DNA of 64,000 nucleotides, from NCBI GenBank assembly GCA_014607495.2, contig CP053175.1, forward strand, positions 8,370,001 to 8,434,000. Reading direction: 5' to 3'. Positions within the stretch are counted from its first letter, which is position 1. Every line of letters starts with the position of its first letter. Shown in pieces: positions 1-12,800 of the stretch. The notes beneath the pieces are model-generated. The model was not told the origin of the DNA. It saw nothing but the letters and a program-made list of their open reading frames with translations, and searched no databases. The stretch comes from Carposina sasakii. Lineage: Eukaryota; Arthropoda; Insecta; Lepidoptera; Carposinidae. Made by a program: the position numbers and the translations under genes.

Positions 1-691
1 CCTTACACATATGATATTATAGCAACACCTTGGTTCTACATTATAGCTAAACACTGCACAAGGGCAGGGCAGATCTGCGTGGGCGTCCATCGAGCAACCA
101 GGTAAGAAATATGACAATCAAATCGTGACTGCACGATATCCCTAACACCCCCCATGGCAGTCTTGTCGCGTGCTCTGGGGTAGGCCTACCTGCAATAGGC
201 TGATGATGATGATGAACATAGTATAAACGAAAGTTTCCCGCTCTCTGTCTGTCACATGTATGCTTAGGACCTTTAAACTACGCAACGAATTTTGATGCGG
301 TTTTTTATTTAATTAATGGTAAGAGAAAGATTTGTGTGTACAGTATCAGCATTGTACCCGTGCAAAACCTGGGCGGGTCGCGTGTATCATAACTCTTGTA
401 CTTACCTAAATTATATAAAGTAATAAGTATGTAAGAAACTAAAGTAACTAGACTAAAATTAGATATATATTATAAATATGTTTTAAGAAATGAAGTGGGA
501 CTCGAACTAAGACTAAGGTCTAATTATTATTCGGCTATCTCCCTCTCCTTCTATTTCAATTTGCTACTTCCTCTAACGTATTGAAGATCTATTTCAAAAT
601 TCATCTCCTATCTACATAACCCGGCTGTTTCTATATCATTTATTATATCTCCCCCTTCCCCTACGTCTATCTCCGTCCCGCTCGCACTCAC
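1..691. other. RBM25 intron 10 portion
   Basis: Intron continuing past the left edge. Apart from the LINE 3' tail at about 140-215, I see no gene or structured element. Confidence 0.6.
140..215 (+). repeat. 3' tail of an RTE-type LINE
   Basis: Degenerate copy of the lepidopteran tail ending CAATAGGCTGATGATGATGA. Fuller copies of the same tail in this window translate as EAYVQQWTS, the C-terminus of an RTE-type reverse transcriptase. Confidence 0.6.
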
Positions 692-853
692 TTGTAGTAC
701 TTATGATCGTCCCTCTCATCGTCGTAGTCCTCTAGGAACTCCTTGAGCCTCTTTGCCTCTCTCTCCCTCTCCTCCTCGCGGCATCGTGACCTCTCCCTCT
801 CTTTCTCGTACTCTTTCCCTTTGCGACGTTCGCGAATTTCCCAGTTTTTCAAT
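692..853 (-). CDS. RBM25: RBM25 exon 10 (last exon in the window)
   Basis: Encodes LKNWEIRERRKGKEYEKE and the family signature KEFLEDYDDERDDHKYYK. Ends in phase 2 at donor GTGAGT, so at least one more exon lies below base 1. Confidence 0.9.
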
Positions 854-3800
854 CTGCAACATTAATTAGTTAATTAAATATTTTGTCTTATTTCCAGTAA
901 TACAATGATATTATAAAATTATTAATAAAGAAATGGAAAAAATTCTTCACCCGAGTGGGAATCGAATCCACGACCTCTGCATTCCGTGCTAGTGCTCTTA
1001 CCACTGAGCTACCGGGTCAATTACTCGGATGACGCATTACTCGGCACACGCAACAGAACGAGTCTTAACATAGACAAAAATAGTAGAATACAATGTAATG
1101 TGATGTCTTAAACAATAGTGTATAATAGTAGTTTATTAGACATAGGTACATGGGCCAAACAATAACTAGTGGCCCGGTGGGGCCGGAAGCACTTTTCTTT
1201 CACCAGCCTCACAAAATATAACAATTGTTAATATAAGTTGACAATAATATAAGTTGTTAATGTGGTCGATTCTGACCGGCATACTTAAACCTAAACGTAA
1301 AATTAGTCCTTCCTGTCCCTTTCTGCCTCAAAGAACGGAGAGGGATAGACCTATGGGGTAAGCACGAACCTTTCTACGCGGCGTAACGCTAGCGACTCGC
1401 TAGCAAAATCTATGTGATTTGACAGTTGAACGATAGCGTTACGGACTATCGAGAGGTTCGTACTTACCCCTCTGACTAAGATTTAGTTTACATTCAAGTG
1501 TGACGGTCAGAATCGACCATACTATTAATGGCTATTCCCATACCTCTCCTGATAAGCAGCTTCCTTCTCCCTCGCTCGCTTATCGAGCCGCTTCCTCTCC
1601 CTGGCTTCCTCGTCCAGCTCCTTGTCCCGGCGCGCGTCCCGCGAGTCCCGCGAGTCCCGCACGCGCGACCGGGATCGATCCCGAGCGCTGTCCCGCGAGC
1701 GCTCGCGTTCCCGCTCCCTTTCCCGTTCCCGTTCTCGCTCGCGTTCTCGTTCGCGTTCCCGTTCTCTGTTAAACGTGGCTATTGATATAACTTCAACGCA
1801 TACATACTACATCATTCGCATTATGTTCTTCGAAATAAGCGTAAAAACGACAAACATAAATAATTTATGTGAGAAATGGTTATATCTTTTTAAAGTATAC
1901 TCGGCACTGTAATATATTCTTTACATAACTTACTTTAAGGTAAAAAAAAATCACATAGCATATATAATTTGCACACAGCCACAATTTTAAGTTTAAAATT
2001 AGACAGAGTGATTCAAGAAGAAGGTTTATATGTATAATATCGGCAGTGCGAAGCCGGGGCGGGTCGCTAGTAGGCCATGTAATTCACACATTTAAAGCGA
2101 CTACTATCTTTACAATAAGTCTTTTGTTCGTGTATTTGTAATGGAACTTCTTCTAAAGCGATTTTGATGAAATTTTTTGTGTGGGTTCGAGAATGGTTTA
2201 GATTCACAATGCGGTCAACTAGATAATGTTTTTATAAATGTCCAGATTATTACAACTTATTTCAGAAAGTTTTGTATTTAAGACGTGGGACAGGACAACG
2301 TCTGTCGGATTCGCTACTACCTACAGGTATATATTACTCGTATATAACAACTAACCCGGGTGGCCGGGCATCTCTGGCAATCTCCGCCCGCGTCCGTATA
2401 TACGGATGTATGGACAGGTTCACTACATATAATGTGCTGCCGATCGATCCAACGTCATTAGAGTCGCGGAATAACATCGCTTTGTGATAACCTGTCTATA
2501 ATACTACACGAAAACTGTTAGAGCTTTACTTATAAGAAACTGTTATTGATTAGGCTTCTTCTTCTTCTTCAGCCTATTGCAGTCCACTGCTGGACGTAGG
2601 CCTCCCCCAGAGTCACCTCGCTGGGCAGGCGGGTGAATTAGCCTAATCAACGCTTAAATTGACCGATATTCGTAACACTTTGCTGTCAAATGTCGTGTTT
2701 AACGGTTGTTTAACTATACACACGGTTTATAAGTAAGGCCCTAACAGTACAACTAGGTAAATAATGGACATCGATTTACTTTTGTGTTTTTTATTTATCC
2801 CGACTATTATTATTATAGCGGAGCCACCTATCGGACGCAAAACAGAAACACATACACACATATAATCACGCCTTTATCTCTTACGGGGTAGGCAGAGCAC
2901 CAAGAGCCGATAGAACCACATGGTGCCACTTCTGACCAATTTTGAGGGTATAGTTGACATGCACAAGTTCGGTTATTAGTGACAGGTGGTCAGCCCATCG
3001 CCTACAAAACACCAAGACCCTCTCGTCCCTCTACTGACTTGTACAGTATGCCCGGGAAGAGAAGCAGAACAGAAACACAGTTCAATACAAATCCTAGAAC
3101 GCGATATCGAAGTTTGTCACAATGATTAGACATACATGGGCCAAATAATAACTAATGGCCCGGTCGGGCCGGAAACGGTCCCGTTTTCACTAAACCCCCA
3201 TTACATTATTCTCTTCACGCCAAAAGTACTGAACCTATTTATTGAAATAAAATTTGGTACACAGATAGAACCTTACACAGGACAGAGGCTACTTTTATTT
3301 CGGATAATTTGAAAATTTGAGTTGTTTTCTAGACCACGCGGACGAAGTCTGGGGCATATATTTCAATAAGCAGTTAGTTCTAACTGATGAATATAAATTC
3401 GAAACTATCTTTCTATAAAACATGAACAAGATCTAGACATCATCAACTTTATCTCTTCAAATAAAGCTATCTGATAATTTTAAAAACACCCATTTAGTTA
3501 ATTGAAAAATTATTTATTTTATTGCAACATAGTAAAAATGAGGAGTGTTTTGTAAAACAAAGTTCTTGAAAATTGATTTTGTAATGTAGGCACGATTAAT
3601 TCCAACATAATAATATTGAGATGTCCATTATTTATCTTGAACAACTGTACAACACTTGCGAAAATCAAATCAAAACCCAATTTTATGTTCACACAATTTC
3701 ACCCATAAACACCCGATATACACTGAACTACATATATATTGTTATTTTATACCAAGAGTTGCGTGAATTACATGAAGGAAGCAATAAGAGGAGAGACAAA

Positions 3801-6800
3801 TAATGGTACGCAGCGCAGTATATACCAATCACTGGTAAATATTTACCTCTTATCACATGCGACAGTTATTCGCCATTGCGCGGTTAGTAAATTCGTGAAA
3901 ATGTAATTAATAAGCACAAACTTTTTATTTACTTAGACGAATCTAATGATACGTCCCGAGCTCAAATGCGACCAGCCGTGTAGGCTCTAGAGCGTGCCAA
4001 ACAAATATACATACTTACATATATACATATAATAAAAATGTAACGGATCGCTGTCTGTACATGGAAGATATATGAGAAAAAATATTATAGGTGACCTTTA
4101 TCAGCACAATAGTACCTAAAAGAATGATTTTTGGAATTTTTATTTCAGAAACCGCTGAACCGAATTCGATGCAGTTTTTAGGAATATATTGTGACAGGTC
4201 CCACTCAACATATAGGCTACTTTTTATCCCAGGAGAATGTTTTTATCCCGGATAATTTTGATTCATTAGATTTATTTTTCTTTTTTCTATAGTCCACGCG
4301 CACGGAGTAGCGGGCGTCCACTAGTACATCATATACTTAAGAATATAACCCTCTGTCCAGTTCAGTCGGGTGAAAAAAACATGTATCAAGTTTTAATTAT
4401 GTAGTTCTTATAGTTTTAGAATGCAATTGCAGTGACATACGAATGGTCAAACAGACAGATTTTACCCAATTGCGCGAGAAAGAGGTTAGTTTTTCGAATT
4501 TATACACTATGTATTATATGTAGGTTTGCGTGTTTAATTAAATATCATTTACCAAAGATATATAACATCGTACTGAATTTCTTGAGATATTTAACATTAT
4601 GTATTTGCTATAATCATAGAAAATTCCAGGCATCAACATATCTGATTTAATACCATTTGGCAAAGGAAAATACCCATTACTATATAAAAAAGTTTTTAAA
4701 ACCACCTCCACCTGTTACTTTGTTAGTGGTAACTCTGAGTCGAGATAAAGTTTATGCGAGCGATAATACAGCCTTCGACGGCAATCGACCAGTATTGTGA
4801 ACTAGTTGAATACTGCGACATTGTTTACCAGTAGGATTAATAAATAAATGAATATTTATAGTAGAGCAAAAGAAATGCGTCACAAGAAAACCGCGGGAGA
4901 TTAAAAACCTTGCAGTTGTCAGCTCTGAATATACTTACATACATACAATCACGCCTTTATCCCTTACGGGGTAGGCAGAGCACCAAGAGCCGATAGAACC
5001 ACATGGTGCCACTTCTGACCAATTTTGAGGGTATAGTTGAGATGTACAAGTTCGGTTAGTAGTGACAGGTGGTCAGCCCATCGCCTACAAAACACCAAGA
5101 CCCTCTTGTCCCTCTACTGACTTGTACAGTATTCCTCTATGGCCCGGGAAGAGAAGCAGCTGTAGTATTATACGTTATTTTTTCACTCCCAGAGCAGCAT
5201 AGAAGAATATACATACTCTAAAAGAAAATTATACTTCTGTTTTATGTGATTACTTATTTACCACTAGGCACTTTGCAATTTCCTAACTGGATTATCATGT
5301 ACCTACATAAAATGATGTGAAATTCACTTACTTTAGATGAATTAAATATCTCTCGCAATTAGCTATCTCTATTTTCATTACATTTTAGTGAGAGACAGCA
5401 TCAACTTCATTCATCATCAGTTAGAACTATCTATTGAAACATCTGCCCTAAGATAATTGTATTGTAGTATATAGTAATTCCGTGATAATTTAGACTTACC
5501 TCTCCCTGTCTCTCTCGCGCTCCCTCTCTCGTTCTCTCTCTCTCTCTCTAATCTCCCTTTCCCTTTCTCTCTCGCGTTCTCTGCAAAGAAACAAATCTTG
5601 TTAAAATGTATATGAAATCATGGATTGCAGGAAATAGTGTTATAAATATGTTTTAAGAAATGAAAAAATTCTTCACCCGAGTGGGACTCGAACCCACGAC
5701 CTCTGCATTCCGTGCAAGTGCTGTTACCAACTGAGCTACCGGGTCAATTACTCGGATGACGAATTTAACCATCTCTTTTTAAACGTTTTATTCTTACATT
5801 ACGTTTTTGGCAACGTTATTTTTTCATCCCGATAGCTATACACTAGTGTATTAAGCTTTCGTTTCCTAGGATAGCGGTGCCGGCATATAGCGGCCGTGCA
5901 TGTTGTAAAGGTGAGCTAGCGACTTGTCTGTCACTGATAATTTAGTGTGGGATCTCTTTCGCAATTCTGCACCTCTCGCTACCACAATTTGGGAACACAG
6001 CTGAGTGTATATCATCATCATCATCTTGCAGTCCACTGCTGGACGAAGGCCTTCCCCAGGGCACGTCACAAGACCGCCATGGGGGGTATTTGCCCATAGT
6101 GTGCATATGTATGTACTATAATTATTTGGGCTAAGTTTATTTCTCTTCCAGAAAAAACTTTATAGACATAAGCAATTAAAACAAAAACTTTTTAAAAATA
6201 ATTTATCTTTACATTTTTGTATACAATAAAGAATATGTATCTTACCTCTCCTTCTCCCTCTCGCGCTCTCGTTCCCTCTCCCTCTCTCTCTCCTTCTCCC
6301 TCTCTTCTCTCCCCTTGTCTCGTTCCTCGCGACGATCCTTGCCTCTGTTAAGATATTATATTCACGTTAGAAAACTACATTATATAAGGTGTTTTCAAAA
6401 TTAGTGATTTGCTTTCGACTCGAAACTAGGTAGGTAATAAAAAGAAACAACTTTCACTATGGGGCCGACTCCAAAATAGGGGAAAAAAATCAGCTGTTCC
6501 ATACATTTCAGTGCAGTAATTATTCAAGATTGTATGGAACAGTTGATTTTTTCCCAATTTTTATACAACATAGGCTATTTGAAAATGTGAAAAATAATTC
6601 GTCAATCACTGTAATCAGTATGTATTAGGAGTTTAAAAATGTTTATTTACTAACTGAAGTTGAAAAAAAATTGTTGATTTACTTAAAAATCCGTAAATAA
6701 AAATGCATATTTTAAACTTTTGTCACGTGACACAAAACGCTCATGATTGGTCGGGCTTATTATGACGTCACCTGCTTGTAAACATTGTTTTTTGTTTACA

Positions 6801-9800
6801 CTAAAAAGTATGTGAATGACATGTATCAAAGTGACAGATACAGGCAAATGATGTCACTGACGCCATATTTTCAAAGAAGCGTTTTGGCGCGATATTTAAA
6901 TATTAAACTTTTAATTTGATATTTTTCAGTAAATATGTACCAGAATTGAAAAATACAACTTTTACTGGGTTTTTAAACCTCCAGAGAATAATATAAAATA
7001 GATTTTGAAAATCAGTCAAATAGCCTATTGTCATACAACATTTAAAATTATCTAAATTAGAAATAAACAGAAATTACCTGGAAGTACTCCGTCTCCTACG
7101 CTCCTTATCTCTATCCCTTTCTCTCTCTCTATCGCGATCTCTCTCCTTGTCTCTCTCCTTATCCCTGTTCTTGTCTCTCTCCTTATCCCTGTCCTTGTCT
7201 CTCTCCTTATCCCTGTCCTTGTCTCCCTCCTTGTCTCTGTCCTTTTCCCTCTCCTTGTCGCGCTCCTTGTCCCTCTCTTTCTCTCTTGACCTGCCTCTAT
7301 CCCGCTCCCTCTTGTCGTCTTTGTCTCTATCCTTCTCTTTCTCATCCTTATGGTCGCGCTTGCGCCGGACGACCACATCAGCTTCGTCCTGATTGGAGGA
7401 CAGAACACACGTTAAGGTGCGAAAGTGACGCACACAGCGGTCGGGGCTTTCGGAAAGAACATGGCCGATTGCTATTTTGTGATTTTATACCTTTATAAAA
7501 AATTAAATATTGTATTGTTTTATAAAAGTTGAGATAACGTTACATTACATAGCTTCGTACCGAAATTTATCATGATCAAGCCTAACGAAGGAAAAATCAC
7601 TTTAACGAATTTAGATTAAATTCTTAGAAAGCTATGTTAGTTTTTAGCTAGGCCGTTTGATTGCTGTTTCTTTGAGCTAGCAGATCTTTTCTCATAGTCT
7701 GTATTCGTGCTATCTAGCCCCCAATTCTCATGTATTGCTCGACATATCTACACTCGACTTCCACAAAAACAAAATGGCGGATATTTGAACAACTGATATC
7801 AACAGCAACTTTAATTAGATATCAACATCGCCAATAATGTAATTTCAAAAAGAGATGGTAAAATTCGTCATCCGAGTAACCGGTGGGTCAGTGGTAAGAG
7901 CGCTGGCACGGAATGCAGAGGTCGTGGGTTCGATTCCCACCCGGGTGAGGAATTTTTTCCATTTCTTTATTAATAAATTTTGCATGTTCAAATATGTCGA
8001 GTGCAATGTCGAGCGATAAGTGAGAATTGGGGTTTTGATTGTTTTAGCCTTAGCGTCAATTATCCTTGAAGGTCTGAAGAATATGGTAGGAGATGGAATG
8101 GCTCGCGTTTTTCACTATATTGCGTATTTTGAAAAATGGCATACGTCACAAAATACATAGGTTTCGATGCGTCGTTTACTTATACACCTTCTTCAGTACT
8201 CTACAGGATGTAACAGAAAGGGTATGTTAAGCGAAAAGCTATGTAAATAGCCCACTATAGAGAACCTATTTCCAAAATTTGAGACTCGAAACCACATTTT
8301 TACTTTTCAAGATTGTATGAAAATTCCTGAGATATTTAAAAATTCTCCATACTATCGGGAAAAATAAACATGTGATTTCGGGTCTCAAATTTTATGGATA
8401 GGTTCTCTACAGTGGGCTATTTACATAGCTTTTCGCTTAACATACCCTTTTTGTTACACCCTGTATACATACTATAGCTAATATTATTCTCAACATTCCC
8501 ACGAAAACGTAAATAATCTAAAATTGGCGAAAATTGTAAATATGTGACGTACATATGTGTGGCATCCTCACACGTCCCCCACTCGCCTAGCGCACACACA
8601 CACACACACAATTTTCGCGATCGCATTGCTTTAGCTTCGCTTTGCAAGTTCAAAATAACTACAATAATATGCAAAGCTTATTCTTTAAACGCCAACGCCC
8701 GCGTTGGTTGGATGCAGGCTGCTTCCGACCGGTCGGAGTGGAGGTTGTTGGGAGAGGCCTATGTCCAACAGTGGACTTCTCAGGGCTGTAAATGATGATG
8801 ATTCTTTAAACAATACTCACGGTAAAGAAGTAAAGGAATAAAGGAAAATCCTGTGGTAATATAACTATTAAAAGAAATCCCATTGCGACATCCAATTAGT
8901 ATGTATCTATATACAATAGGATTTGATATGAAAACGACAGAGTGGACGCTTCATATAGTAAATGTAATGACCCTTCTTATGTTCTTTCCAAAACACTTTC
9001 GACTGCTGCGTAACAAGCTATAGCTAAAAAAAAACACGGGTATGTAACAATCAATGTAGGTATACTTTAATTTATCGCCATAGTATTTGTTGCACGTATA
9101 TATTTATGTATGTATAGGAGGGCTATTATTATTCATACAGACTATGTGTTTTTGTTTTATTAGTTTTTAATGGGTTAATTTAATTTAAATATTGAATTTA
9201 CTATTCAAATAAATTTAAATATTTATAAGCAGCTAGGCTCTCAGTCGTAATTTTCATTTAAATCTCTTGCATATTTTTGCTTAAATCAATTTTGCAGGTT
9301 TGATATAAAAAATGACTTGCCTACTTATAAAGTTTTCGTACGTACTTTATACCATGTAGTGACTAAACTAAAAAAAATAAAAATATTACTTCACTTTTTT
9401 ATTCACATTATAAAATAATATTATTGTGTTATATGTATTATGTTGCTTATTACTACTTCAAAATCTTTGTTCACAGAGGGGCGGTTACTCCTTAGTTCCT
9501 AGCTCTATAATTTCGTGTCCCATAATTCATGTCGGTATAGAGATGTGTTCATATAGGGGCATTAGCTTCAGTGGCAAATACAATGTGTGGGTACGTTTGC
9601 TTTTGCCAATACATAACACGTCTTGATATTACTGTTTGCTCTTAAATACTTCCACATAGGGGCCCTTTCAATATAGTTTGCCCTTATATACGTCGTGTGA
9701 TATGATCGTTAGTATTTAAATTCAGAGGGGCGTTTGACTTTTGCCTTAAAATACGTCGAAGTATGAGCGTTAGCTTCTTAGTACTTAAGTTCACTGAGGG

Positions 9801-12800
9801 GCGTTTACAATATAGTTTCCTTTAAAATACCACGTTATTTGAGCGTTTTTAGAGTTTCATCTAAAATACCCCGTAAATTGAGCATTTGCCACAAATTAAT
9901 CTTCAAAATACGTTGTGACAAGCATTTGCTCGAATACAAGAGAAGATGGTTCTGAAAGGCGAAAGGGGTATATTTGGATCGTACTAAATGGAGATCTGTA
10001 GTCTCTGCCTACCCCTATGGGATATAGGCGTGAGGTTATGTATGTGTACAAAAGATAGTGCAACAAACACGCAGGCCAGAAACACATCAAAAAGATCGTT
10101 TAATCATACGCTTGCCGTCCCGCGCCCCCCGGCCGCACCTGCAAGACGGTCCTACTCACGACTCACGACTCGTTCATTCACTCATTCATTCATTCGCCAG
10201 GTAAGTGACCCACTTACGTAGTCCAGTGCGGAGCGCGCGGCGGCGGCGGTAGGCGGCGACGTCCAGCGGAGCGGGCGGCGGCATTAATGTTATCGCTGCA
10301 CACTTATTGCACACTTTTTCGCGATAAAAAAGCTCATATTGCTTGGCTTGATCAGATTTTGTCATTCGATTTGCCTGCTACAATAATTAATTAAAATCTA
10401 TGTTCAATCTGTCAGTTTCAACGTTTTTATCTAGATCTCTTTCAAAATACAGGGTGTAGCCAGGAAAATACTGAAATGCTGAATAGGTACCATTATGTTG
10501 AGTTATACAAGTGTTTTACTAGCAGGAAATGCGTTTTTAATTTGATTTGATCTGTGCTAACTCTATCGGGCGATCCTGTGACTCGCTAAATGGGCTTATC
10601 GTTTTTTTTTTAGACTCTCCATTAGAGTTGATCAGTTATTTGAACTTATTGAACGCCACTTTTATTTAAAATTATGTATTATTTCAAATATTGTTATTAA
10701 GGCAAACTCAGGATAAAAAAAAATGACCTACACTATTAAATTTGAGAATTTTCCTGCGAAAGTTTTCAGAGGTTATCGATTTAGAAGCATGGTTTGCACT
10801 CAGCATGCCAATATTTGCCTGGCTGTTACTTACACCCTGTATTTATGGTAACTGACAGCAAGCGTTTAAAAAATAGTAAGTAAAGTCATGAGTTCTCCAT
10901 CGTATGAGGAATAGTTTAAAAAATGTGCAATCAGTGGCGCGAGTCGCATCTCCGTAACTCACGAATACGAATCAGCGACTTTCCGCGGCGGTCAGTCTAT
11001 ACGTTTTATGATCAGTTTCTTTGGTTATAGAAGATTATGTAAAAACAATAGTCTCATTTTTAGTAAAAAAAAAAATTACGTTTTTTATAACGTATTGACT
11101 GGCTACATGCTTGTTTTGTTGTGTCTATGTGGTAATTACATTAATTTGTAATGTGTTCTTTTACCCCAATTACCTAATACATTGTTTTAAAGTAAAGAAG
11201 TCAAGAGTACTCAATCATAATAAAAAAATAATACAAAATCAATGCAAATAACCCAGAGACAATAAAGTCACAATTTAAATAAAAGTGTTAGTGTGTGTAC
11301 CTAGGATAGCAGAGACAATACAAATAATAAATGTTACAACAATGCAAATCATAAACAATATAGACTTTGAAACAAATGAAATATTTTGATAATTTTACAT
11401 GATGACTCGGCAGAATCGCTATTGTTTACTGTTTTAAGAAAGTTTTGTATCCAAAATTTTATTTTAGACTTTGTTAAATTTGATTAGCTAAGTTTTACAT
11501 TCTAAATAAGTTCCAGTGTGATGTGATATTTATGTAACCAAGAAACTATATGTATTTTGAGTAACTACTACTAAATCATATTGTGAAAAAACAACGATTA
11601 ATGTATGTAAGTGTCGCTATAAAAAAAATACAAATTATTAAATTATACCCTCTCGCCCCAAACTTCTAATAATGATTAATGGCTTTCATCTCTGTGGGTA
11701 ACTAACTTATAAATGGATTTAACAATTAAATTACAAGTTAAAACCATACAAATTAACAATGCAATCATTGTCAAACTTACAGCAATATCATTATGTATTT
11801 TAAAAAAACATATCATAGCACCATAATAAAGACAAAAATAAGTAAAGTATGTATATTATGTTTCTGTGTAAAATTAGTCTCCAGTATATACTGGTTAACT
11901 GGAAGAGAATGCCATGTGAGTCAGAATTAAGTAAAATTTCCTTATCTTATAACTGTGTGTGTGTGTGTGTGTAAATATTTTTCCGGCAAGTTTAAATATT
12001 ATGTAACTTTTTTTCAGTCAACGTGACTACAGTTAAAAATAATTAACGTACAATAGCGTTTTCACCGAGCATCGTATGTCTGTAACTCACCGCTTCAGCA
12101 TTCCTCTCCTACGTCACTTGTAAATGCGCTCGGAGGTACTTTGTTACGTCCTATATCGATAGAGAGAGTTGTCAACATAATGTTCCGAGTTAAAACTATT
12201 TCATATTAAGCTTTTAAACTACTTCGTTGGTACTTCATTACGAGCTATATCGAGTTTCAGAAAATTTGTAATTTGTTAATATTTTTCTAGTTTTAGGTGT
12301 TTTTGCGGTTGGACTGTTGGTAGGCGGTTTTTTATGCAATATGCTGTTTTATTTCGGAATTAACAAAATTATATGCATAAAAAATATTATACCTAAATGT
12401 GCATATTTTTTATTTAATTTGTATTTATTTAAATGCATGTGATTAAAATCGAAAAGTAACAAATGTAAAAAACCTGTCACATTCATTAGGTACAAACATT
12501 GTGTTTATATAACTGATAATAAAAAACAACTTATTTCCTCATATTATATCCCCAACAGCCCAACACAACAAGTCCTTAAAAAAAACATCAGACAATCCAC
12601 CATTTGCATCAACAATAATAAAAAACCGTCTCGATACGAACGTAACTCAGTACCACTAGCGGTCAGCCTCAATATGCACTAACCCCCCTCACGCCCCCGC
12701 CTGAACACTCGTCCCCTTTCGTCCCCCCGGTGGACATGGGACCCCCGGGTGGACATGACACCCCCGGAGGACACGCCCCCTCCCCCCCTTACCTTCATGC

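Larger units (their letters stand above)
1766..5499. other. RBM25 intron 9
   Basis: Intron with no recognisable gene. It holds a LINE tail (2555-2632), two copies of family A (2850-3075 and 4935-5165) and one reversed copy of family B (4020-4330). A short GC-rich motif, GGCCCGG..GGGCCGGAA, occurs at about 1160 and 3160. Confidence 0.6.

Noticed and set aside
951..1020. Functional tRNA gene
   Set aside because: The cloverleaf is poor, T33 is missing, and two further copies share the same non-tRNA tail, so it is a SINE.
1500..1912. Plus-strand frames rich in Arg/Ser or Pro/Ala
   Set aside because: Antisense of RBM25 exon 9; no splice or start support.
7147..7392. Open frame of Leu/Ser repeats on the plus strand
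   Set aside because: It is the antisense of the RBM25 RD/KE exon; the periodic DNA keeps all frames open.
8544..8674. Frame spanning a CA microsatellite
   Set aside because: Microsatellite artefact next to a MITE.
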